From Arachis hypogaea (Eukaryota > Streptophyta > Magnoliopsida > Fabales > Fabaceae): a DNA stretch of 64,000 nt. The notes beneath the pieces are model-generated. The model worked only from the letters and a program-made list of their open reading frames with translations, had not been told where the DNA came from and made no database searches. The stretch's first letter is position 1; each line of letters opens with the position of its first letter. A program made the position numbers and the translations under genes. The stretch is taken from positions 74,703,559 through 74,767,558 of the forward strand of contig NC_092052.1 in assembly GCF_003086295.3 (NCBI RefSeq). The letters are read 5' to 3'. Below are positions 35,552-46,747 of the stretch, piece after piece.

Positions 35552-36958
35552 ATAAAAAAGAAGAGAACAAAAAAGAAGAGAAATCCTCTATGTCATAGTA
35601 TAGAGATTCCTTTGTGTCAGAGAAAAAGAAGAATAGAATGAACAAGGAAGAAGAAATTCGAACAGAGAGAGAGAGAGTATTCGAATATTAAATAAAAGAA
35701 AAAAATATTTTTTGTTTTTATTTTAAATATAAGTTAAAATTCAAAATTTAAGAAAAGAGATAAAAGCAAATTGAAAACTAAATAAATTAATTAATAAAAA
35801 GATTTTTGAAAAACTTGTTAGTTAATTTTCGAAAATGAGAAGTGAAAAAGTAGTTAGGTAGTTTTGAAAAAGATAAGAAATAGTAAACTTTTAAAATCAA
35901 ACAAAAAGTCAAGTAGTTAATTGAAAAAGATTTGAAAATAAACAAGAAGTTAGGAAAAGATTTTGAAATTAAGTTTTGAAAAAGATATGTTTGATATTTA
36001 TTTTGAAAAAGATTTGAAAAAAATTTTAAAAAGATTTGATTTTTAAAATTAAAGTTGATAACTTGACTAACAAGAAACTAAAAGATATGATTCTAGAATT
36101 TAAAGATTGAACCTTTCTTAACAGGAAAGTAACAAACTTGAAATTTTTTAATCAAACCATTAATTGTTAGTAAAGTTTTCGAAAATATGAAATAAAAATA
36201 AGAAAAAGATTTTGAAAATTTTATTTTGAAGAATTTTCAAAAAACATGAAAGAAAAATGAAAAAGATTTGAAAAGATAGAATTTTTAAATTAAAATTTTG
36301 GCTTGACTAACAAGAAACAACTAAATTTTAAAATTTTTTTGACTAAGTCAACTCAAAATATTGAAATTTATGAGTAAAATAAGGAAAGATATTATTTTTT
36401 TTATTTTTGAATTAATGAAGAAAGAGAAAAACAACAAAATGACACAAGACATAAAAATTTAAGATCAAAACAAATAATGCATGCAAGAACACTTTGAATG
36501 TCAAGATGAACACCAAGAACACTTTGAAGATCATGATGAACATCAAGAACATATTTTTGAAAATTTTTAAGAAATGAAACACATGCAAGACACCAAAGTT
36601 AAAAATTTTTAATGTTTGGACACTATGAATTCGAAAATGCATATGAAAAACAAGAAAAGACACAAAACAAGAAAAATTAAAGATCAAACAAGGAAAATCA
36701 TCAAGAACAACTTGAAGATCAAAGAAGAACACAATGCATGAATTTTCGAAAATCTAAGAAAAATTAAAAACATGCAGTTGACACCAAACTTAAAATTTGA
36801 CACAAGACTTAAACAAGAAACACAAATTTTTTTTTTGTTTTATGATTTTATTAAATTTTTTTGTATTTTTTAGAAAATAAAAATAAAAAGCTTAAACATA
36901 TAATAAAATTACCCAATCTAAGCAACGAGATGAACCGTCAGTTGTCCAAACTCGAACA
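35552..36958 (-). other. Leader of element B
   Basis: AT-rich, repetitive AAAGATTTGAAAA-type sequence with no coding frame. It lacks the triplicated motif of A's leader (41957-42170) and the leader palindrome array. Confidence 0.6.
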
Positions 36959-36959
36959 A

Positions 36960-36977
36960 TCCCCGGCAACGGCGCCA
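36960..36977 (-). other. Primer-binding site of B
   Basis: Minus strand TGGCGCCGTTGCCGGGGA, a perfect complement of the plant tRNA-Asp 3' end, 6 bases from the LTR. Confidence 0.9.
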
Positions 36978-36983
36978 AAAACT

Positions 36984-38696
36984 TGGTGCACGAAATTGTG
37001 ATTCACACTTTTCACAACTTCACACAACTAACCAGCAAGTGCACTGGGTCGTCCAAGTAATACCTTACGTGAGTAAGGGTCGATCCCACGGAGATTGTCA
37101 GCTTGAAGCAAGCTATGCTCATCTTGTAAATCTTAGTCAGGCGGATTCAATTGGTTATGAGGTTTTGATAATTAAAAGATAAATAAAACATAAAATAAAA
37201 TAGAGATACTTATGTGATTCATTGGTGAAAATTTCAGATAAGCGTTTAGAGATGCTTTGTTACTTCTGAACCTCTGCTTTCCTATTGTTTTCTTCCAATC
37301 ATACGTGTTCCATTCCATGGCAAGCTGTATGATCCACTCGGATGAAAAATACCAGGTACGGTCTCTGCACGGCTAATCAACTGTCGGATTTCTTGTCTCG
37401 GATGAAAAATACCAGGTACAGCTACCGCACGGCTAATCATCTGTCGATTCCCGCTAGCGTCGGAATAGGACCCTTGTCCTTTTGCACACTGTCACTACGC
37501 CCAACATTCACAAGTTTGAATATCGTCACAGTCATCCCTTCCCAGATCCTACTCGAAATACCACAGACAAGATTTAGATTTTCCAGATCTCAGGAATGGC
37601 TGCCAATGGTTCTAGCCTATACCACGAAGGTTCTAATCTCAGATTCGAATGCTCTGTTGTCAGGAGAGACAATGCGAATTGCATATCAGAGACCCAAGAG
37701 AATATACTCCGGCTGTCGTCTAATGACTACGTTGAACATCATGTAGACCGCTTGTGGTTGTCAGGCACGAGGATCTTGGCTAAGCGAGTAACGAAGATAG
37801 TGGGTGATTGTCACGGGTCACTCCTTCATTCTGACTTAACTGAATTAAGTACGAGAGTATATCTTGGAGAAGAAGTAGGCGTGAATTGAAAGAGAAACAA
37901 TAGTACTTGCATTAATTAATGAAGAACAGCAGAGCTCCGTACATTAATCTATGAGGTGTAGAAACTCCACCGTAGAAAATACATAAGAGAAAAAGGTTTA
38001 GGCATGGCCGAATGGCCAGCCTCCCAATTGTAACATAAAAGTCAAAAGAGGTTCGAATACAATAGTAAAAAGTGCTATTTATACTAAACTAGTTACTAGG
38101 GATTACAGAAAATAAGTAACTAAGTCCAAATAGTGCAGAAATCCACTTCCGGGGCCCACTTGGTGTGTGCTTGGGCTGAGAATTGAAGCTTTCACGTGCA
38201 TAGGCCATTCTTGGAGTTAAACGCCAGCTTGGGTGCCAGTTTTGGCGTTTAACTCCAGTTCTGGTGCCAGTTCTGGCGTTTTACTCCAGAAAAGGGTCTC
38301 TGGTGGGCATTTAGACGCCAGTTTGGGCCATCAAATCTCGGGCAAATTATGGACTATTATACATTGCTGGAAAGCCCAAGATGTCTACTTTCCAACACAA
38401 TTGAGAGCGCACCAATTGAGCTTCTGTATCTCCATAAATTCTACTTAGAGTGCAGGAGGGTTAGAATCCAACAACATCTATAGTCCTTTCTCAGCCTCTG
38501 AATTAGATTTTTGCTCAGGTCCCTCAATTTCAGCCAGAAAATACCTGAAATTATAGAAAAAGACACAAACTCATAGTAAATTCTAGAAATGTGATTTTTG
38601 AATAAAAATTAATAAAAATATAATAAAAAGTAACTAAAACATACTAAAAACTATGTAAAAATAATGCCAAAAAGGGTATAAATTATCCGCTCGTCA
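36984..38696 (-). mobile_element. 5' LTR of element B
   Basis: Edges TGGTGCACGAAATT and CCGCTCGTCA. TATA (minus strand) at 38083-38074; word array 38215-38330; U5 hairpin 37063-37078; 60-bp duplication at 37338 and 37398. Confidence 0.92.
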
Positions 38697-39335
38697 AAGC
38701 ATATGCCATTTGGCCTATGCAATACACCGGCAACTTTCCAAAGGTGAATGATGAGCATATTTGCAGATTTTCTAGAGCAATTCATGGAGATATTCATGGA
38801 TGACTTCACGGTATATGGTGATTCTTTTGATCATTGCTTGGACAACCTTGAAAAAGTTTTGTAAACATGTACTAAATCTAACCTTGTCTTGAATTTTGAG
38901 AAGTGCCATTTCATGGTTAGGCAAGGCATTGTTTTAGCACATGTTGTTTCCAAAGATGGTATTTCTGTGGATCCGGCAAAGATCAATGTGATATCTAGCT
39001 TGCCTTACCCCTCTTCCGAGAGGGAAGTCCGTTCATTCCTTGGACATGCAGGATTTTATCCAAAATTCATAAAGGACTTTAGTAAAGTAGCATTGCCTCT
39101 CTCAATATTATTGCAAAAGGACATTCAGTTTGATCTAAGCAAGGAGTGCATGGAGGCTTTTGACAAGCTCAAGGTAACATTGACCCAAGCTCCCATCGTG
39201 CGAGGGCCAGATTGGAGTCGGCCATTCGAAATAATGTGTGATGCTTCAAATTTTGCCGTGGGAGCCGCGTTAGCACAACGCGAGGGTAAGAATCCATATG
39301 TCATAGCCTATGCATCAAAAACACTAGATGGAGCC
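38697..39335 (+). pseudogene. Element C: end of RT and start of RNase H
   Basis: MPFGLCNTPATFQR, FMEIFMDDFTVYGDSF (the MDD catalytic motif), NFEKCHFMVRQGIVLAH, REVRSFLGHAGFYPKFI and then the RNase H lead [20 protein letters not shown]. In-frame stops occur after FQR and after KVL. It is cut by LTR X2 at 39336 after YASKTLDGA, and the rest of C (integrase, 3' LTR) is absent from the window. Confidence 0.9.
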
Positions 39336-40150
39336 TGGTGCACGAAATTTTGATCACACTTTTCACAACTCCGCACAACTAACCAGCAAGTGTACTGGGT
39401 CGTCCAAGTAATACCTTACGTGAGTAAGGGTCGATCCCACGGAGATTGTAGGCTTGAAGCAAGCTATGGTTATCTTATAATTCTTAGTTAGGAGATTTAA
39501 ATGATATAATTGATTTTGTTTATGAAAAGTAAATAACATGAAATAAATGATACTTGTGATTCAGTAATGAGGAACAGGTTGAGGTTCCGGAGATGCTCTG
39601 TCATCTGAATCTCTGCTTTCCTATTGTCTTCTTCTCCAAACATGCATGGCTTCCTTCAATGGCAGGTTGTATGTTGGTGGATCACCATTGTCAATGGCTA
39701 CCATCCGTCCTCTCGGATGAAAAATACCAGGCACAGTTTCTGCACGGCTAATCAACTGTCGGATCTCTCGTCTCGAATGAAAAATACCAGGTATAGCTAC
39801 CGCATGGCTAATCATCTGTCGGTTCTCACTTGTGTCGGAATATGATCTCTCTATCCTTTTGCACACTGTCACTGCGTCCAACATTTATGAGTTTGAAGCT
39901 CGTCACAGTCATCCCATTCCAGATCCTACTCAGAATACCACAGACAAGGTTTAGACTTTCTGGATCCCAGGAATGCTGCCAATTGGTTCTAGCCTCTTCC
40001 ACGAAGGTTCTAATCTCATGGACTCGGTTCGTGGATCAGAGACCCAAGAGATACGCACTCAAGCTGTCGCACAATGACTACGTTGAACTCAGGTAGAATG
40101 GGAGTGGTTGTCAAGCACGTGTTCATAAATGTGAGAATGATGATGAGTGT
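39336..40150 (-). mobile_element. Reversed LTR X2, first part
   Basis: It begins TGGTGCACGAAATTTTGATC and follows the B-type LTR, including the 60-bp duplication (39713 and 39773). It is split by element A, whose target duplication AGTGT occupies 40146-40150, and continues at 50610. Confidence 0.88.
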
Positions 40151-41792
40151 TGATGAGCGGATAATTTATACGCTTTTTGGCATTGTTTTTAGTATGTTTT
40201 TAGTATATTTTAATTAATTTTTATTATATTTTTATTAGCTTTTAAATAAAAATTAATCTTTTGGACTTTACTATGAGTTTGTGTGTTTTTCTGTGATTTC
40301 AGGTATTTTCTGGCTGAAATTGAGGGACCTGAGCAAAAATCTGATTCAGAGGCTGAAAAAGGACTGCAGATGCTATTGGATTCTGACCTTCCTGCACTGA
40401 AAGTGGATTTTCTGGAGCTACAGAAGCCCAATTGGCACGCTCTCAATTGCGTTGGAAAGTAGACATCCTGGGCTTTCCAGAAATATATAATAGTTCATAC
40501 TTTGCCCGAGATTTGATGGCCCAAACACGCGTTCCAAGTCAGCTCAAGAATTCTGGCGTTTAACGCCAGAACTGGAACAAAAGCTGGAGTTAAACGCCCA
40601 AACTGGCACAAAAGCTGGAGTTTAACTCAAAGAAAAGTCTCTACACATGGAAGCTTCAATGCTCATCCCAAGCACATACCAAGTGGGCCCGGAAGAAGAT
40701 TTCTGCATTAATTACTGATTTCTGTAAACCCTAGGCTACTAGTTCTCTATAAATAGGACCTTATACTATTGTATTTTCATCTTTTGATCATCCTGGAATC
40801 ATGTTTTGATGATTAAACCCTCTTTGGGAGGCTGGCCATTCGGCCATGACTAGACCTTGTTCTTATGGATTTTCAACAGTGGAGTTTCTACACACCATAG
40901 ATTAAGGTGTGGAGCTCTGCTGTTCTTCATGAATTAATACAAAGTACTATTGTTTTTCTACTCAACTCAAGTCTATTTCTTCTCCAAGATATTCATTCGT
41001 TCTTCAACTTGATGAATGTGATGATCCGTGACACTCATCATCATTCTCACCTATGAACATGTGCCTGACAACCACCTCTGTTCTACTAGCAATGGCTTGA
41101 ATGCGTATCTCTTGGGTTTCTAATCTAAGATTGGAACCTTCGTGGTATAGGCTAGAATTATGGCGGCCATTCCTGAGATCCGGAATGTCTAAACCTTATC
41201 TGTGGTATTCTGAGTAGGATCTGGGAAGGGATGACTATGACGAGCTTCAAACTCGCGATTGTGGGGCGTGTGACAGACGCAAAAGGATCAATGGATCCTA
41301 TTCCGACATGATCGAGAACCGACAGATGATTAGCCGTGCGGTGACAACGCATTTAGAATGTTTTCACTGAGAGGACGGGAAGTAGCCATTGACAACGGTG
41401 ATGCCCAACATAAAGCTTGCCATGGAAAGGAGTATGAAGGATTGGAAGAAGGCAATAGGAAAGCAGAGGTTCAGGAGGAACAAAGCATCTTCATACGCTT
41501 ATCTGAAATTCCAACCAAAGAATTACATAAGTATCTCTATCTTTATTTTATGTTTTATTTATCTTTTAATTATCAATTCTCCATCACCATTTGAATCCGC
41601 CTGACTGAGATTTACAAGGTGACCATAGCTTGCTTCAAGCCGATAGTCTCCGTGGGATCGACCCTTACTCACGTAAGGTATTACTTGGACGACCCAGTGC
41701 ACTTGCTGGTTAGTTATGCGGAATTGTGACAAAGTGTGATTCACGTTTGAGAGCTCCAAGTCCTTTGGCGCCATTGTTGATGATCACAATTT
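40151..41792 (+). mobile_element. 5' LTR of element A
   Basis: Starts TGATGAGCGGATAATT. Word array 40550-40630; TATA box TATAAATAGG at 40748-40757; U5 hairpin CCTTAC-TCAC-GTAAGG at 41663-41678. The last bases before the primer site, present in the 3' LTR (CGCATACCA), are missing, so the exact end is uncertain by a few bases. Confidence 0.9.
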
Positions 41793-41795
41793 TTT

Positions 41796-41813
41796 TGGCG
41801 CCGTTGCCGGGGA
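41796..41813 (+). other. Primer-binding site of element A
   Basis: TGGCGCCGTTGCCGGGGA, a perfect tRNA-Asp match. A partial second copy, TGGCGCCATTG, lies 30 bases upstream inside the LTR (41766). Confidence 0.9.
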
Positions 41814-41815
41814 TT

Positions 41816-43512
41816 GTTCGAGTTTGGACAACTGACGGTTCATCTTTTTGCTTAGATTAGGTAATTTTACTTTTTATTTTCGAAAAAATTTTTTTTTCTA
41901 TTTTGTTCTTCAGACTTTTTAAAAATGAATTCTAGAGTTTCATGATGATTTGTTGAAGTCTGGCTGGCTGTGAAGCCATGTCTAATCTTTTGGACCGAGG
42001 TTTCAACTTATCATCACAAGAGCTTGTTGATTTCTATCAATTTTGCTGTTGTGAGCAATGATCTACTAAAGCTTGGCTGGCCATTGGCCATGTCTAGTGT
42101 TTTGGACCGAAGCTTTCACTGAAAGCTTGGCTGGCTAGTAAGCCATGTCTAATTCCTGGACCGGAGTCTTAGACTAACATTGCAATGATTCCTGGAATTC
42201 TTATTAAAAATTTTGAATCCCTTTATTTTCTTTTCCACTCAATTTTCGAAAAACCACAAAAAAAATTATAAAATCATAAAAATAAAAAATATTTTATGTT
42301 TCTTGTTTGAGTCTAGTGTCAATTTTTAAGTTTGGTGTCAATTGCATGACTTTCTTCTTCTTGCATTTTTTGAATTTATACATATTGTTCTTCATTGATC
42401 TTCAAGTTGTTCTTGATGATTTCATTGCTCTGATCTTTAAATTCTCTTGTTTTGTGTGTTTTAGTTGTTTCTCATATGCATTCTCAATTTGTTAGTGTCT
42501 CCTATATGAAAATTTTTTAAGTTTGGTGTCCTGCATGCATTGTTTATTTGATCTTAGTTGCAATTTTTATTGTTTCTCATCATTAAAAATTCAAAAATAT
42601 TTTCAAAATAATGTTTTTTCAAGTCAATAATACAGAGAATTAAAGATTCAGAACATTCAGCAGAGGAATCAAACAGAAAAAGCTGGGCATTCAAAACGCC
42701 CAGTGAAGAAGGAAAACTGGGCGTTTAACGCCCAAAAAGGTAGGATTTTGGGCATTAAACGCCAGAATGGATGCCATTCTGGGCGTTTAACGCCAGAAGG
42801 ACACAAGAGGGAAGATTTTGTTTTTAATCCAAAATTTTTTCAAATCTTCATAATTTTTCAAAATCAAATCTTTTTCAAATCATATATTTTCAATCATATC
42901 TCTTCAAAATCAATTTCTTTCTATTTTTTATTTTATTATTATTTTCGAAAATCCTTGCTATAATTAAAGATTTACTTCAAAATTTTCAAGTTGTTACTTG
43001 CCTATTAAGAAAGGATCAAAAGTTTTAATTCTAGAATCATATCTTCTAATTTCTTGTTAATCAAGTAATCAACTTTAATTTTAAAACTTTCTCTTTTTAG
43101 TTTGATTTTCAATCATATCTTTTCAATCATATTTTTTCAATCACATCTTTTTTTTTAAAATTAATTTTCAATCATATCTTTTTAATTTCTAGTTTCAATC
43201 TTTTTTAAAATCACTTAATTTCTTTCCCAATTTTAGTTTTTGAAAATCATCAATCAAATTTTCAAAATTTCTTTTAATTATTTCAAAATATTTTTAATTT
43301 ATTTTCAAAAATTCTTCCCCTCTTCTCACATCCTTCTATTTAAAGGACTAACACTCCTCCTCAAGGTACAATTCGAACTCCCTCCTTCTTTGTATGTTCG
43401 AATTCTCTTCTATCCACCTCCTCCTTCTATTCTTCTTTTCCTCTGACACCTCAAGGAATCTCTATACTTTGACATAGAGGATTCTCTACTTTTTTGTTCT
43501 CTTCTCTTTCAT
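41816..43512 (+). other. Leader of element A
   Basis: Non-coding. Contains three imperfect repeats of GGCTGGC...AGCCATGTCTAAT...TGGACCG (about 41957, 42070 and 42124), two TAAGTTTGGTGTC motifs (42327, 42518), a palindrome array (42688-42795), then long AT-rich sequence. Confidence 0.7.
42688..42795. repeat. Leader palindrome array of element A (GGCGTTTAACGCC)
   Basis: Four words, including GGGCGTTTAACGCCC and GGCGTTTAACGCCAGAA. The latter 17-mer also occurs in the LTR and the third array. Confidence 0.85.
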
Positions 43513-45858
43513 ATGAGCAGAAGCAAAGATAAAGGCATACTTGTTCAAGCTGATCTTGAACCTGAAAGGACCTTAAAGAGAAAGCTAAGAGAAGCCAAAG
43601 CACAATTCTCTTTAGAGGGCCTAACAGAGCTCTTCAAGGAAGAAAAAACCATGGCAGTCGAAAACAACAATGCCAATAATACAAGGAAGGTGCTTGGTGA
43701 CTTTACTGCACCTACTCCCGACTTTTGTGGGAGAAGCATCTCAATCCCTGCCATTGGAGCAAACAACTTTGAGCTTAAGCCTCAATTAGTTTGTCTAATG
43801 CAACAGAATTGCAAGTTTCATGGACTTCCATTGGAAGATCCTCATCAGTTCTTAGCTGAATTCTTGCAAATCTATGATACTGTCAAGACCAATGGGGTTG
43901 ACCCTGAAGTCTACAGACTTATGCTCTTTCCTTTTGCTGTAAGAGACAGAGCTAGGACATGGTTGGATTCATAACCTAAAGAAAGCCTGAACTCTTGGGA
44001 AAAGCTAGTCAATGCCTTCTTGGCAAAGTTCTTTCCACCTCAAAAATTGAGCAAGCTAAGAGTGGAAGTCCAAACCTTCAGACAGAAGGAAGGAGAATCC
44101 CTCTATGAAGCATGGAAAAGATACAAGCAATTGATCAGAAGAGGTCCTTCTGACATGCTTTCTGAATAGAGCATCATAGGTATTTTCTATGATGGTCTGT
44201 CTGAACTATCCAAGATGTCATTGGATAGCTCTGCTGGAGGATCTCTTCATCTGAAGAAGACGCCTGCAGAAGCTCAGGAACTCATTGAAATGGTTGCAAA
44301 TAACCAATTCATCTACACCTCTGAAAGGAATCCTGTGAATAATGGGACAAATTCGAAGAAAGGAGTTCTTGAAATTGACACTCTGAATGCCATACTAGCT
44401 CAGAACAAAATATTGACTCAACAAGTCAATATGATTTCTCAGAGTCTGTCTGGAATGCAAGCAGCAACAGGCAGTACTAAGGAAGCTTCCTCTGAAGAAG
44501 AAGCTTATGATCTTGAGAACCCAGCAATGGAAGAGGTGAATTACATGGGAGAACCCTATGGAAACACCTATAATCCTTTATGGAGAAATCATCCAAATCT
44601 CTCATGGAAGGATCAACAGAGACCTCAACATGGTTTCAACAACAATAATGGTGGAAGAAACAGGTTTAGTAATGGCAAGCCTTTTCCATCATCTTCTCAG
44701 CAACAGACAGAGAATTCTAAGCAAAGCCACTCTGACTTAGCAACCATTGTCTCTGATCTAATCAAAACCACTCAAAGTTTCATGACTGAAACAAGGTCCT
44801 CCATTAGAAATTTGGAGGCACAAGTGGGTCAACTGAGTAAGAAAATTACTGAACTCCCTCCTAGTACTCTCCCAAGTAACACATAAGAGAATCCAAAAAG
44901 AGAGTGCAAGGCCATAACCACAACCCACACGGCCGAACCTGGAGAGGAGGAAGAGGTAGTGATCTCCATTGAGGAAGACCTCAATGGACGTCCACTGACC
45001 TCCATGGAGTTCCCTAAAGAGGAACCATGAGAATCTGAGGCTCACACTGAGACCATAGAGATTCCAGTGAATTTATTTTTACCATTCATGAGCTCTGATG
45101 AGTATTCCTCCTCTGAAGAGGATGAAGATGTTACTGAAGAGCAAGTTGCTAAGTACCTTGGAGCAATCATGAAGCTAAATGCCAAGTTGTTTGGTAATGA
45201 GACTTGGGAGGATGAACCTCCATTGCTCATCAAAGAACTGGATGACTTGACTAGGCAGAGATTACCTCTGAAGAGACAAGATCCTGAAAAGTTCTCAATC
45301 CCTTGTACCATAGGCACCATGACCTTTGAGAAGGCTCTGTGTGACCTGGGGTCAAGTATAAACCTTATGCCTCTCTCTGTAATGGAGAAGCTAGGGATCA
45401 TTGAGGTACAAGCTGCAAGAATCTCACTGGAGATGGCAGACAATTCAAAGAAACAAGCTTATAGACTTGTAGAGGATGTCTTGGTAAAGGTTGAAGACCA
45501 TTACATCCCTGCTGATTTCATAATCCTAGAGACTGGGAAGTGTATGGATGAATCCATCATCCTTGGCAGACCCTTCCTAGCCACAGCAAAAGCTGTGATT
45601 GATGTTGACAGAGGAGAATTGATCATTCAAGTGAATGAAGACTCCCTTGTATTTAAAGCTCAAGGATATTCCTCTGTCACCATGGAGAGGAAGCATGAAG
45701 AGCTTCTCTCAATACAGAGTCAAACAGAGCCCCCACAGTCAACTTCTAAGTTTGGTGTGGGGAGGCCACAACCAAACTTTAAGTTTGGTGTTGAACCCCC
45801 ACATTCAAACTCTAAGTTTGGTGTTGGGAGGTTCCAACATTGCTCTGAACATCTGTGA
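43513..45858 (+). pseudogene. gag-protease ORF of element A
   Basis: A single frame of 782 codons with only four stops (43972 TAA, 44167 TAG, 44884 TAA, 45028 TGA). It starts MSRSKDKGILVQADLEPERT. Capsid: GRSISIPAIGANNFELKPQL, LLEDPHQ-type segment, FPPQKLSKLRVEVQTFRQ, YEAWKRYKQLIRRGP. Protease: FEKALCDLGSSINLMPLSV (DLG in place of the usual DTG/DSG, as in related plant elements) and IILGRPFLATAKAVID. The end repeats SKFGVG or FKFGVE three times, encoded by AAGTTTGGTGT motifs. No zinc knuckle is apparent. No polymerase follows; only ~50 bp separate the stop from the hairpin. Confidence 0.9.
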
Positions 45859-45906
45859 GGCTCCATGAGAGCCACTGTCAAGCTATTGACATTAAAGAAG
45901 CGCTTG

Positions 45907-45922
45907 TTGGGAGGCAACCCAA
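45907..45922 (+). other. Post-ORF hairpin of element A
   Basis: TTGGG-AGGCAA-CCCAA, preceded by GACATTAAAGAAGCGCTTG. Equivalents stand in B, D, G and H. Confidence 0.75.
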
Positions 45923-46075
45923 TTTTTACTTATCTATGTTAAATTTCTATTTTCTTTTGTTATTTTATATTTTCTGTAGGTTGATGATCATGTGAAGTCA
46001 CAAAAACAATTGAAAAAGCAAAAACAGAAGGAAAAATAGAATGAAAAATAGAACACCCTGGAGGAGAAACTTACT

Positions 46076-46262
46076 GGCGTTTAAACGCCAGTAAGGGTAG
46101 CAGAATGGGCGTTAAACGCCCAGTCTGGCACCATTCTGGGCGTTTAACGCCAGAAATGGGCACCAGACTGGCGTTTAACGCCAGGAATGGGCAAGAAGCT
46201 GGCGTTAAACGCCAAAAATGGGCAGCAGCCTGGCGTTTAACACCAGGATTGGCAGTAAGGGG
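46076..46262. repeat. Internal palindrome array of element A
   Basis: Seven words of the GGCGTTTAACGCC type (or GGCGTTAAACGCC), separated by phrases such as AGAATGGGC. Same word as in the LTR and leader. Confidence 0.9.
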
Positions 46263-46455
46263 CGTTTTTGCACACCACATGGTGCATGGATGAGAAATCC
46301 TTGACACCTCAGGATCTGTAGATCCCACAGGATCCCCACCTACCCCACATCTCTCTCTCTTCTTCACCCATTCACCAATCACCTCAATACCTCTTCCCCA
46401 AAAACCCCTCACCTATCAAATCCCACCATTCTCTTCACCACTCACATCCATCCTT

Positions 46456-46559
46456 TATAAAACCCCACCTACCTCACCATTCAAATTCAAACCACTTTCC
46501 CTCCCAAACCCACCATATATGGACGAACCCAAAACCCCCTCTCCGCTCCTATATAAACC
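46456..46559 (+). promoter_or_regulatory. Internal promoter with two TATA boxes, element A
   Basis: TATAAAACCCCACC at 46456 and TATATAAACC at 46551-46559 lie between the array and the accessory ORF (ATG 46748). Element F has TATAAAGACCTACC in the same place. This looks like a promoter for a separate accessory transcript; transcription is inferred. Confidence 0.55.
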
Positions 46560-46674
46560 AATCTTGACTCCTTCATTTTCACACAACATACACACCACCT
46601 ATCCCCCTTGGCCGAAACATAAAGCCCCCTCCATCTCCTCTATTTCTTCTTCTTTTACTCTCTTCTTTCTTCTT

Positions 46675-46711
46675 TTGCTCGAGGACGAGCAACCTTCTAA
46701 GTTTGGTGTGG
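46675..46711 (+). promoter_or_regulatory. Internal hairpin plus polypurine-like motif, element A
   Basis: A perfect 7-bp stem TTGCTCG-AGGA-CGAGCAA (46675-46692), then CTAAGTTTGGTGTGG (46697-46711). It copies the arrangement before the 3' LTR (48954-48990), with a C-G pair where that has T-A. Confidence 0.75.
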
Positions 46712-46747
46712 TAAAAGCTAAAGCTTTTTGTTTTTCCATAACCATTA

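Larger units (their letters stand above)
30198..38696 (-). mobile_element. Element B: reversed, gag-protease-only LTR retrotransposon
   Basis: 8.5 kb with two ~1.71-kb LTRs, a primer site, a polypurine tract and, read on the minus strand, gag, protease and an accessory-ORF remnant. RT, RNase H and integrase are absent. The flanks are AAGTG and AAGCA, which fit one target duplication with two later substitutions, since the RT frame of C joins across it (CPFGTYAYK to MPFGLCNTP). Confidence 0.9.
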
